From contig NC_079878.1 in the NCBI RefSeq assembly GCF_029227915.1, positions 12,276,001 to 12,340,000 of the forward strand: a stretch of 64,000 nucleotides of DNA, in the 5' to 3' direction. Below the pieces are notes generated by a model. The model saw only the letters and a program-made list of their open reading frames with translations, searched no databases and was not told the origin of the DNA. Each line of letters opens with the position of its first letter. Within the stretch, counting starts at the first letter, position 1. The stretch is from Hydractinia symbiolongicarpus. Its lineage: Eukaryota > Cnidaria > Hydrozoa > Anthoathecata > Hydractiniidae. Positions 1 to 9,812 of this stretch are shown in pieces. The position numbers and the translations under genes are program-made.

Positions 1-860
1 ACTGATAGTACAAGTTTAATTTTTCCTATCGCCTGAAAAATTGTTTCGTTTTTATGTTTCCTTAACTATAAACATGCACGATTTCTTTCTAGGTAACAGA
101 TAGATAGACGGCTATTAGTAACCTTAAATATACAATAAAAAAATGTTGCTGTCTCTGAAAAAACTCCTTATCCTCTAATACGTCCTAAATTACAGACATC
201 TATTTCGGTATGTTTAATCTCTTGCTAAATTTAAATACTATATGTTTCTATACAAGTCTAATATACTATATTTGCTCTTATACAATATTTTGATCGTGAA
301 TACCATTCACCTCGAGAAAAAAATACTCCCAATGCTGTTTCCTGAAAAAAATGCTTTCTAATCTGTTTTGGACGACAAAACAATTGGCTAGATGACTAAC
401 CATCGCGTTGACCGCTTTATTATTATTCTTTCATTTGTTCTTTCTTTTTTTCCTTTTTTATTTTTGCTCATTTTTTTGTTCCCCAAGGACTAAAAGTTTA
501 CTCGCATACTAATTTATCTATAACGAATTCAAAGATAAAAATACTATTTAAAAAATAAAAAAATTAAAAAAAAAAGAAAATCGGGAGGTGTCTATTGATA
601 CGCCATCATCAACTTTGTAGAACAAGTAAGGTCAAGATTAAGTCATTGATTTAAAAAAAAATTTTCGTGTCGACTGCGTACAGACGTAATAGTACAAGTT
701 AACAAATTAAAATACACCAAATAAACACCTTATTTTGCTGTTTATCCTTCTAATTTCCTGTTTTGCTTATACAGCATTGGAATAGACAGTGTAGCACATT
801 TATATAAAAAAAATTGACAAAACCAATTTGATTTACGCTGAATTATTTTTACTGAAACTA
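1..860. repeat. Diverged copy of the GST upstream region
   Basis: This stretch aligns in the same orientation with 4090-4540, just upstream of the GST start codon. Shared blocks include ACGCCATCATC, CGTGTCGA(C/T)TGCGTACAGA, GTACAAGTTAA-like and TCCTGTTTTGCTT. The left copy has an extra AT-rich insertion at roughly 100-480. Because the matching region lies immediately 5' of a minus-strand GST gene, a second GST copy probably starts just left of base 1. That gene itself is outside the window. Confidence 0.6.
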
Positions 861-1024
861 AGTTTGATTTTCATTCCAAGCTTACGGGATACTTTATGCA
901 TTTTGTTATTGCACCAGATAGCATACAAGAGAACCATTAGATAAGAAAAGAGTCGTGTAACCTTAAGAATGTTAATCATAAATTCCAGTATATACTTTTA
1001 AACTCTTTTAAATGATTTTACATT

Positions 1025-1441
1025 TGGCCGTCCTTAAAAATTTATTGTTTGCCGTTTTCCGACCGATTTTTCAACATTCTTTTATTTTCCCAGTGTTTCG
1101 CCGATTTCCAACCCCAAACAGTTGAACTACCGACTCAAATTATTTTCCCATGAAGTATATGTATATTTAAAAAAAAGATATAGCAAACAAATCGGTAAAC
1201 AAATGAATAATCAAAACAACAGATTACACCGCAATAGCGCACTTCAAGTGGCTACCATATTTGTTTATATGTATCGGTACCGTATGTATTTACGCTGACG
1301 TGTAGAGTGGGCAGTAAAATCATGTTTTTTTTGTCTGACGAAAAGGTAAAAAAAATAATCTTCCGACCGACCGACCGACCGACCCTGCAAAAAAGTACGA
1401 GTCGGAAAACGGCAAACCAACAATTAATTAAGGACATCCTT
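1025..1441. mobile_element. MITE with long terminal inverted repeats
   Basis: About 38 bp at the left end (GTCCTTAAAAATTTATTGTT, then TGCCGTTTTCCGAC) is inverted at the right end (GTCGGAAAACGGCAAACCAA, then AATTAAGGACATCC). It has no coding capacity. A (CCGA)n microsatellite lies inside the right arm (about 1364-1384). The element abuts the GST stop codon at 1462, so it probably lies in or supplies the 3' UTR or polyadenylation region of that gene. I could not define a target duplication with certainty. Confidence 0.65.
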
Positions 1442-1461
1442 ATATAAAAGTTTTGTAATGT

Positions 1462-3993
1462 TTAATATGTCCTTGTCTCCATGTGTTTTTTTATTGCTTC
1501 TATTGACCCTACGCGATCAACCAACGCCTTCAATTCAGGATAAGGTTTTAAATATGACGGACAGTCTTTTTTGATCATGTCATGATATGAAAAGAAATAA
1601 AAATCAGCCAAGGAAATCTAAACAAAGACAGAAAAAGGAATAAGAAACGTAGTTTTAAATCAGTCTATGTTCTCTTACATTGATACTTAGGTTAACGGTG
1701 TGCATACTACTTACACAACAAAATATTTTTGCAGCCATTTTTACACTTTCTCTCCCTGTTATAATTTACTTTTGTTTAATTTTTAATTAAAATGAAAAAT
1801 AAATATTATTTTACCTTTTCTCCCAGGAAGAAGTTTTTTCCATCATTAGCTGTCTTTAGTAATTTGGTCAAGTAATTAAAGTATCGCTTTGTTTGATCCG
1901 ATTCAAAATATTCATCATACCCTTTTTGCTGAGTAAAATAAATAATACAAAGAAAAAGCTACAGAGAACAAAAGCTCCATTTAAGATTTTACATAATGTA
2001 TAAAAACATTTTGTACAAGTTTTAGTTAGATGTTGGTACTTCTTTAACAACATCAGGTTTTGTCTACAAGGCGAAAATTATATTTGGAAACTATCATCGA
2101 CGTACAGTAGACGTCCGTTAATTCGAATGCCGCTTAATTCGAACTTTCCGTTATTTCGAACAAATTTCCAAATCCCTTGAGTTTGGTTTAATAAAGTCTT
2201 ATATTTTGAGCTGCTTAATTCGAACTTCGCTAATTCGAACATTTCGCTAATTCGAACAATTTTTTAATCCAAAGGTTGCATTATGCTCGGTAATTCGAAA
2301 TTTTGTGTATCGATAAATAAAATCTTATGGAAAAATAAAAAATGTTTTCATTTTTATTCATTTTTATTGGATCAATGGTGGCAAAATTTCTTTCAATTTA
2401 TCAATTAAATTGGCATTTCCAATAAAATGAAGTTTACAAGGAATTTGGAGGCCTTTCCTATCGCCAATCTAACAACGTTAAAAAAATTTTTTTAAAAGTT
2501 GTACTAAAGTTGTAATAAAGTTATATTAGCAAAAAAAAAACCTTTTAACGTTTATTAAAATTCTTGTTTGTTCTGAACTTCCGATAATTCGAACATTCGT
2601 TAATTCGAACAAATAATTTAGTCCCTTGCGTGTTCGAATTAACGGATGTCTACTGTACTTATGTTTAGTGTTGTGTGAAATAGTGGATTCTTGCTACATG
2701 TCTGAACAGGTTTTTCAATATGACCTATCCTACACGAAGGTATTTATATCAGAATTTGTTATTACGAAATAGAGGTACTGAAAAAAACATATTTAAATCT
2801 GAAGTTACCTTTTCTTCATCCGATGTTTCTTTGTTAAACATAATCTTCACTAGATTTTCCAAATGTTCATTCATTGTTTCACAAACTTGATCCACTGTTG
2901 ATCTTTCTTTATTGCATGCACCATAGAAACCAAACTCGTGAGCAAGATATCTGACAATGGCACCAGTCTGGATTATAGTATGCCCGTCTACTTCCAATTT
3001 CGGCATTTGAGCCAAGGGGAATTGAGTGACTGAAAATTAAATCAGAAGGCCTTAGTTATCATGTCCAAGCAAGCAAAGGTAAAGCGAAAGGTAACAGCCT
3101 AAAGATAGTTAAAACAGTAAACAGTTGTTTTGGATTATTTTAGGACTTCTCTTAAAAATAAACATTCTGATTCGTTGTGAAGTTCAAAAGCTACTTCTTT
3201 CATTTCAGCCTTAGCTGAACTAAATTCTGCTCCTGTTTTTATTCAATCCTAACCTGCGTTACCCATGACACAGAAAAAATTATATATACTACGAAATATA
3301 TATGTAAAAAATTAAAAACGAGACTGCGCATAGTTAAATGATCCATTGGTCAGGTGGAAGTTCGCCTTAAAGGGGCTATAAAACGGATCAATAAGGTCTC
3401 CGTCATTGAGGTTAATCTCCACCCTCGCACATTCTGAGTAATATTGTGTAATAACCAGACCAGAACTTATACCCACTTTATGACGGTATAATAGACAACC
3501 TTTTAATAAATAATTGCTCTTTATAATTTGTTGCTTTTTAATGATATTTTCTCAAAACTACAACAGTCTGCAGAATTTAATAATTAACAGTAAATGAGGA
3601 GGAAGGAAGCAACAACACGAGGGACTGTATTTGTTGGGAATGCTAATTAAATAGCCTTAAGAAGGTGATTAATACCTCTAAAAAGATTTTAACGTCATTA
3701 TTGTTGCCTCGACTGGCTTTACATGCAATAATTTCGTATTTTTCACTTTTTTTGTAACCCCTTCAAAGAAAACTAAAGATATAACATTTAAAATAATGCT
3801 GGGAATATAATTTAGAAATTTTGCGTTTAAAGTTCAAGAAAAATATATCTTTACCATCATTTTTTATTGTCTGCCAGTGAGTAGAGTGATGTTGCACGTC
3901 CTCAAATTCAACTCCAGCCACACGAAACATCAAACGAGCGCATTCAGCACGGCCACCAATAGGAAAGTATGTCAAGATGTATTTTGGCGCCAT
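1462..3993 (-). CDS. Sigma-class glutathione S-transferase, four exons, complete
   Basis: Exons on the minus strand are 3993-3855, 3029-2809, 1928-1815 and 1617-1462. All have GT..AG borders and matching phase (1, 0, 0), giving 209 aa, the usual GST length. The N-terminus MAPKYILTYFPIGGRAECAR is the sigma-GST thioredoxin-fold start, with the expected catalytic Tyr at residue 9. The second exon carries the glutathione-binding segment (LAQMPKLEVDGHTIIQTGAI). The last two exons form the helical C-terminal domain (KNFFLGEK, then ISLADFYFF). Family role: cytosolic glutathione conjugation or prostaglandin-D2-synthase-type isomerisation; the substrate cannot be told from sequence. A pogo-like MITE sits in intron 2 and another MITE ends about 20 bp beyond the stop. 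The upstream DNA is repeated at the left window edge, suggesting a tandem GST cluster. Confidence 0.93.
2105..2655. mobile_element. Pogo/Tigger-like MITE with TA target duplication
   Basis: This 551-bp element starts CAGTAGACGTCCGTTAATTC and ends with its near-perfect complement, GAATTAACGGATGTCTACTG. It is flanked on both sides by TA (2103-2104 and 2656-2657). The CAGT start, TA duplication and many internal AATTCGAA(C) motifs fit non-autonomous pogo/Tigger (Tc1/mariner superfamily) elements. No transposase is encoded. It lies inside intron 2 of the GST gene and leaves its exons untouched. Confidence 0.85.
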
Positions 3994-4089
3994 TGTTTGT
4001 AACTAACTACCTTCACAGATAGAATATAGTTTCAATAAAAATTTATCAAAATGAGAGTGTTTTTATGATTTGTTGAAGTATATTAGTAA

Positions 4090-4540
4090 TATAACTTTAA
4101 CTTTTATTATTGTCTTAAAAATTGTTCCGTATCTATATTTTCTTAGTTACAAACCTTTACGATATTCCCCAAGTACTACCTGCACCTCAAATAAGTTAAT
4201 TCTAATTTACCTATACTGAATTTAGAGATAAAAATACCATTTCATAAAATAAAAATTTGAAAAGCATGAAATTTGTGAAGTGTCTGTTAATACGCCATCA
4301 TTCACTTTGTAATAACCGAGTGAGCCTACGAATTAAGTCTTTGATTCTGACAATAAACTTTCCACTTTCAATCCGTATTTCTTCGTGTCGATTGCGTACA
4401 GAGTTGTAATATACAAGTTAAGAAATAGAAAATACCACTAAATAAAACACTTTAGCTTGCAGTTCCTGTTTTGCTTGATACACCATTAAAATAGAGAGGA
4501 ATGCATCACGTACATATATTTTTTTATAGAAAAAATATTG
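4090..4540. repeat. GST 5' flank, duplicated at the left window edge
   Basis: This is the upstream and probable promoter region of the GST gene (start codon at 3993). It is the direct-repeat partner of 1-860 and is alignable in several long blocks despite clear divergence. It is the best place to look for GST regulatory elements. I see no recognisable core promoter motif I would defend. Confidence 0.55.
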
Positions 4541-5792
4541 TTGAAATCAGCAAATCTAAAAAAAGATCTAGACAGCTCAAATTGCATATAATCACTTTTA
4601 TATTGGTAATTGTAGACTATTAAAACTTCAATAGCCCCTTGATTTAAAATTTTCTTTGCGGCTTTCAAAAATTATTAAATTTCTGGCTTATTGTTTGTAA
4701 AATTCATTGCTAACCAAAATAGATAAAATTAGAAAAATCAAAAAAATCTGCATAATATATTTCAGCGCTTTCAGTTTTAGTTTTCACACAAAAACTACCA
4801 AGCTTTTTTCTTAACGTCAGCTATAAGTATAAGAAAATAAAAAAAGCCGTGTGTGTTAAAGTGAAGTTTTTCTTATGAAGGTTTTTTGTCAAAATCATAT
4901 TTTGGGTGAATTAATATTCATATTACAGTTTATTAAAGTGGAAATAGAAATAATTAAAGTTAAAAATAATTTTTTAAGTTTCTTTGTGACTTAAGCATGA
5001 GAAATAGGGTCTGTATTATGGCTATACAGGTAGCTAAAGATACCTATGCTAGCTAGCAATGTCAGTGTAAACAATACAGCATTAATTAATGTGATTATTA
5101 TTCCAGTCAGTGTCCACGACATGAGAGTTTAAAAGTAAATAGTGGAATATATGATTAACAATCTTAAAGTTACACAACTTTTTCTTTCTAATGGTTCTCT
5201 TGTCTGTCTATCTGGTGCAAATAAAGAAATGCATGCAGTACACCGTGAGCTTGGAATGAAAATTTTCAGTAAAAACAATTCAACGTAAACGAAATGAAAT
5301 TCATTACTCATTTATATATGCATATGATTCAATTCATTCATATAAGCACATGATCTTCCCTTAATTGCCGAAATTAAAGTCTGCTGAGATCATGAAGATT
5401 TTTTCTAAACGAGACCACAAAACTCAGAAGACGTCACTTCTGTTGATTATTCACATAGTCACAAGACTAAGATACTCACTCTTCTTGAATACCTAAAAAC
5501 CCTCCTTCTCTGTGTGTGCTCTCCACCACTTCATAATACGGTAAAAATAATATTAGGCTATTAAGGAAACAGACCCATATATGGATGCTGATGGGAATAA
5601 GTATTCCTTGCAAAATCCCCATTGTTACTTTTTAACCATATTGGGTAATGAATGTGGAGGGGTGGAAGGGTGGAAGGTAGGGGCGGGGGCATGTCAAGTG
5701 CTTACCTACATTTTTTTATTTTTCCTAACTAAAACCAAAACAAATTGTCCGTTCCCTTGATCTTTTGGATTTCATTTTTTATACGTTGAAAT
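4541..5792. other. Intergenic AT-rich DNA with one G-rich patch
   Basis: No gene is visible; the short ORFs here lack coding character. The only striking feature is a G-rich run on the plus strand at 5659-5689 with four tracts of three to five Gs. One loop is 9 nt, so it is a non-canonical G-quadruplex candidate. Confidence 0.5.
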
Positions 5793-6449
5793 TTATATTT
5801 TTTTTTTTTGGATTTTTGTACTACCTACTTCTATTTTTATATAACTAACAGAAAAAAAAATATAACAGAAAATTCCCAAACCTGATTTAAGTAGATAATA
5901 TTTCTTTAATTTGTAAAACACCATATTGGAAGCGAGGTTCGATTGTTTTTCGTATAGAAATAACAGGGCGTGATTAACAATTCGTAAATTGTTAATCACG
6001 TCCTTGTTAAATTCAAGCGTCCTCGAAAAAACTGATTTAAGACTACTAAAAAAAATTAGAGTAAAAAATTTGAAAACTTTCAACTTGATAACATTTTTTA
6101 CAGTATAAAACTTATAGATGGATTTTGTCAGCATTTGTTTGATGACAAAGTTCGCGCTAAACCTAGCACCGTGACAGTTTAATTTTCTCGTAATACCGTA
6201 AATACATTGACAGGTATGAGATTTTAGTATGATATTATAACAGTCATAAGAAAAACAGATGCCTAAAACAAAAATTAATATCAAATCCAGCAAAACAAAG
6301 ATTAGAAGAAAAGGGGACACAAGAAGGAAGGACTGCTTATACTCTCCACAATCTAGCTTTGTCAGTTTGGGTTTGTCTAGCGAAAAAAAAGAAAAGATCA
6401 CCAATGCCCAAATAACTAAGACAAACAAAAGCCAAACACAATAAATCAA
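5793..6449 (-). CDS. Uncertain 218-codon hydrophobic ORF
   Basis: This is an uninterrupted minus-strand reading frame, long for such AT-rich DNA. The N-terminal 80 residues are strongly hydrophobic (about two membrane-type segments); the rest is rich in Lys, Phe, Ile and Ser. I recognise no domain. A perfect 32-bp hairpin lies inside the frame, and the C-terminus runs into a poly-T tract (Lys codons). It may be a chance ORF in T-rich DNA or a relic. No neighbour helps to interpret it. Confidence 0.2.
   Translation of the reverse strand: MIYCVWLLFVLVIWALVIFSFFSLDKPKLTKLDCGEYKQSFLLVSPFLLIFVLLDLILIFVLGICFSYDCYNIILKSHTCQCIYGITRKLNCHGARFSANFVIKQMLTKSIYKFYTVKNVIKLKVFKFFTLIFFSSLKSVFSRTLEFNKDVINNLRIVNHALLFLYEKQSNLASNMVFYKLKKYYLLKSGLGIFCYIFFSVSYIKIEVGSTKIQKKKI
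5969..6000. repeat. Perfect 14-bp-arm hairpin with CGTA loop
   Basis: CGTGATTAACAATT is followed by CGTA and then the exact complement AATTGTTAATCACG. No runs of T mark it as a terminator, and none would be expected in an animal. It may be the core of a small fold-back element. Confidence 0.8.
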
Positions 6450-6483
6450 TACAAATAAGTAAACTTACTGGTAAAATGTGATA

Positions 6484-6484
<1 letters not shown>

Positions 6485-6517
<33 letters not shown>

Positions 6518-6762
6518 GGAAAGTTGAGGATTCCTTCCTAACGGTTAGCTCTTCCTCCACTCCCACTTTCACTATGTTACATTACAGCCTAAGATACGTA
6601 TAGCATTGCTCTAACTTGCTTGCCTGTCACACAAGCCGCGGTCGATAAATGGCACCAAATGAGCTGACAACACTGCATTTAAAGTGCACCGGAGTGGAGA
6701 CTCGAACCTAAAACCTCATGATTACAAGTCGAATGCGCTACATCTACACTATCTCCGCTGTG
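6485..6762 (-). mobile_element. tRNA-derived SINE with (TTAC)n tail
   Basis: Read on the minus strand, the element begins near 6762 with a tRNA-like head. An A-box-like TAGTGTAGATGTAGCGC is followed by a good B box in TAGGTTCGAGTCTCCACT. An unrelated body of about 170 bp follows (including GACAGGCAAGCAAGTTAGAG). It ends in eight tandem TTAC units (AAGT on the plus strand, 6485-6518). This is standard SINE architecture: a pol III head, a body and a short tandem-repeat tail. A fragment of the same body recurs at about 54316-54380. Confidence 0.8.
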
Positions 6763-7250
6763 TGTATTATGTGTTACATGCAACAACAAATAAGCAACAA
6801 TGTATAAGAAATAAGTATGAATCGATATAAGTTTTGAATGATGATATTCAAAACAAAAAGACTTAATTAACACTAGGTCTTGTAAAACAAACTGCAATTT
6901 TTTATGTGCCTTTACAACGCCAAGCCTTCTTCCTAATCCTAAAAACTCAAAAAACAACTTTATAAGTCCCTTGGAGACAGGCCTAAGGTCGTTATCATTA
7001 TGTAAGAGAAAAAAGGTATTGACATCAAGCATGCCTCAATTTGAATAGGCCCAAAGGGACACAACTAAATGTTTATAAGAAACAAAGGAAACATTTACGC
7101 ACAAAAACAAAGATTTAACATACTTACAACCTGACATGAACAAAAAAGCTTTTTCAAATCTGTTGTTTTTTAGTTTTGTTACATTTGCTGCTACCGGTGT
7201 TTCCTTTTTTCAGCTGATGCCCTTTTTTAAGAAAGCAGTTTCTGTATAAA

Positions 7251-8995
7251 TCAATATGAAAGTTGGTGGTGCTTCTTCAAGCCGTCATTTTTTAGAATGC
7301 ACAAGTTATCATGTGGAGAGTCAGAAGAAAAAAATGTAATGTATTGCTCCAGCAACCTATTTGCCACAGATAAATGTTTTATATATTTTTGTCTTGATGT
7401 ATCAATCTCATTTAAACAAGTCATAATGATGTCTAACTCTGTTTCTGGTAAAGCAACACGATAAATGTGGAACAGTGGGTTTTTCTGTACTTTGATGTCA
7501 CATAACTCAATTATATCCTGAAGATTTTGAAAGTGGCTTAAAGTTAGTTCACAAGTTTACAAATGACCGTATAGATTCGACACCTTATTTTGAAATATGA
7601 GTTTGTTTGGCTGCCCAACTAAGTGAAACAGTTGGAAATGTAATTAATGAGTTGTCCCGCCTGAGGATGCTAGCACCGCACAATTTTGCAATGTGGTGGA
7701 TACATTTTTTAACTGTCTTAACATAAGAAGAAACCATTTTTAACACCGTGTGTATCTGTGGCATTATCCGTTTCATCTGGCTGGACGATTTTCTCTCCTG
7801 CGTCAGGTAGTAGCAAATTTAACGTTATCAATGATAGATAGTTCATGGACAACTTGTAATAGATGCTACATCTATTACAAGTTGTTAAATCTGTAAATTA
7901 AAAATTTTTGGCAATATCTGGAGTTAAAAACTGCGGTTTATGATTTAAAAATTTCGAATCGCTCGCTAACAATATATGGCGTCATCAATAGAACCTCTGA
8001 ATAAATACCCTTCCTTTGTTTGGCCGTGTAAGACAGGTTAAGCAAGAATTCGCTATTGTTTACTTAACAGTAATAACGTTTACTTTACATGTTCTTAAGA
8101 AAGTGTTTGTTTTGACTTTAAAAGAACCTGATTGGCTTAAAACTTTTGCAGACATGAATTTGGTTAAATAATACAATGTAAAAAAAATTACTTAAAACAT
8201 AGAATAAAAAATATAGAAAGAATTATAACTATGACTATAAAAATGACCTCTTTGAAAATTTTTTCAGTCCATGTTCAGGACATAGTGAACCTTTAATATC
8301 CTTGTTCTTTAGTGATAAGTGTTACTTTTTTTGTAGTCTTGTGTTTAAACGACCAAACTGTGTTCGCTACTGTTTTCACTGAAGCGTCCATGGTCCCAAA
8401 TTTAAGCCAAAACACGCACACCGGACCAGAACAAAGTGTTTGCTTCATGAAGTGTGCGCTTTATAAAGGTGTCCGCTTTTGAAGAGATTGCTATGTAAGA
8501 AATTCTTTAAAGAGTTGGCTTTATAGAGTTCTTCACTTTAGACAATGTTAATTGTTAATGAAGGCTCGCATAAAAAACAACACATATTTCATGCGTTTAC
8601 TAGCCTGTTGGATACATTAGACATCTGGCTATTTTTATTTATTTATTGGCATATTAACAACAAATCTTTTCGATGAAGTCCATGTAACACTTTCGTCATC
8701 TTGTACAGATTTGTTTTGCATTTAAATAAAATTTAAAACAAATATCTTTAAGATATGACAGAAATGTTTTTACCATAGATGAAGCAGTCAACGCGATAAA
8801 ACTTTTCTGTGCTTTCTTATCGAACTGAACAATACAAAAAACAACTTCTTCATAGTTGCTACAGATAAAGAAAATAAGTGCCCTGCAAAACAAATAAGTT
8901 ATCAATTCATGTACATCTTGAATTATTTTTTTATAAACCATTTGTAATAGATATAATAGATTAGGATATGAAATCTGCACGCAACTCCTTCCCAT
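7251..8995 (-). CDS. Candidate multi-exon gene of unknown function (3' part)
   Basis: The best-supported piece is a terminal exon, 7517-7251. It follows an acceptor in TTCAAAATCTTCAG and encodes 88 residues ending LKKHHQLSY-stop, with coding-like composition and acidic and helical stretches (for example LPETELDIIMTCLNEIDTSR). Further upstream on the same strand, about 8866-8774 has an acceptor (TTTATCTGTAG), a donor (GTAAAA) and coding-like sequence (EEVVFCIVQFDKKAQKSFIA). An open block starting MGRSCVQISYPNLLYLLQ lies at 8995-8880, and another coding-like block at 7776-7585. I could not join these in phase and do not recognise the family. A broken gene is possible. Confidence 0.3.
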
Positions 8996-9812
8996 TTACA
9001 AGATATCATAGAAGATAGAACTGTGCAGGCTAGCATGTTGCGTAAGGGAAAAAATATGAAATAAATATGAATCGTAATATGCAGCTACCTTCTAAAGAAT
9101 TCCACAGGTAAACTCAAAGCATATTCTTTGACTTAGGTTAGCAGTTTTGAATTTAATTCTGTTGTTGCTTTCATTGTTATTAGCTATTTCTTTTGCCTCG
9201 ATTTTTTTTTATTTATTCGAAGTTTTAAACGCTTTTTACTTTCGCCACCGCCTTCTTTTACTTTCGCGAAAAGTAAAAAAAGAACTTCTACAAGTTTCGA
9301 AATTTTATCTTCCATTATTTTGATTCTTTATCACCGTCAACTTCACTTACATAGAATTGGCGCCAAAGGTATATTAGTTTCAACAAATAAACGCGCTGTT
9401 TTATACGAGTACCATATTTATTCAAATCGAAGCCCCTGGACTTGCAACATGTGAGAGAGAAATTCTTTGTAAGCATACCACCATTTGAAGAAACACAGAT
9501 TGAAATACTGTCGGCGATTACGCTTTCGTTCTGGCTGGATATTCGGCAAACGAACGAAATATCACATACAAAATGTTAAAAGTAACATTTTAAATCGTTT
9601 GAATATAGCAAGCAATCTTGGAACTGAGTAGACAGAACGGACTTCTCTTCTCCAGTTAAAACAACTAAAAATGGCAATTACGAGCTATTTTAGTTGCTAT
9701 ATATACGTTTTATTATGGAGATTGTGATAAACACGCGCAATTTTATGGAGATGTTATGAAATTTTAAGGCAAAATAAATAAATAAATTTTAGCGTGACCC
9801 TGATAATTTTAT

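Noticed and set aside
6690-6762. A genuine tRNA gene
   Set aside because: Only the A- and B-box regions are tRNA-like; no acceptor stem pairing, and the sequence continues into a SINE body and TTAC tail.
6679-7032. 117-codon minus-strand ORF
   Set aside because: Its C-terminal part is translated SINE sequence (tRNA-like head), so the frame is not a host gene.
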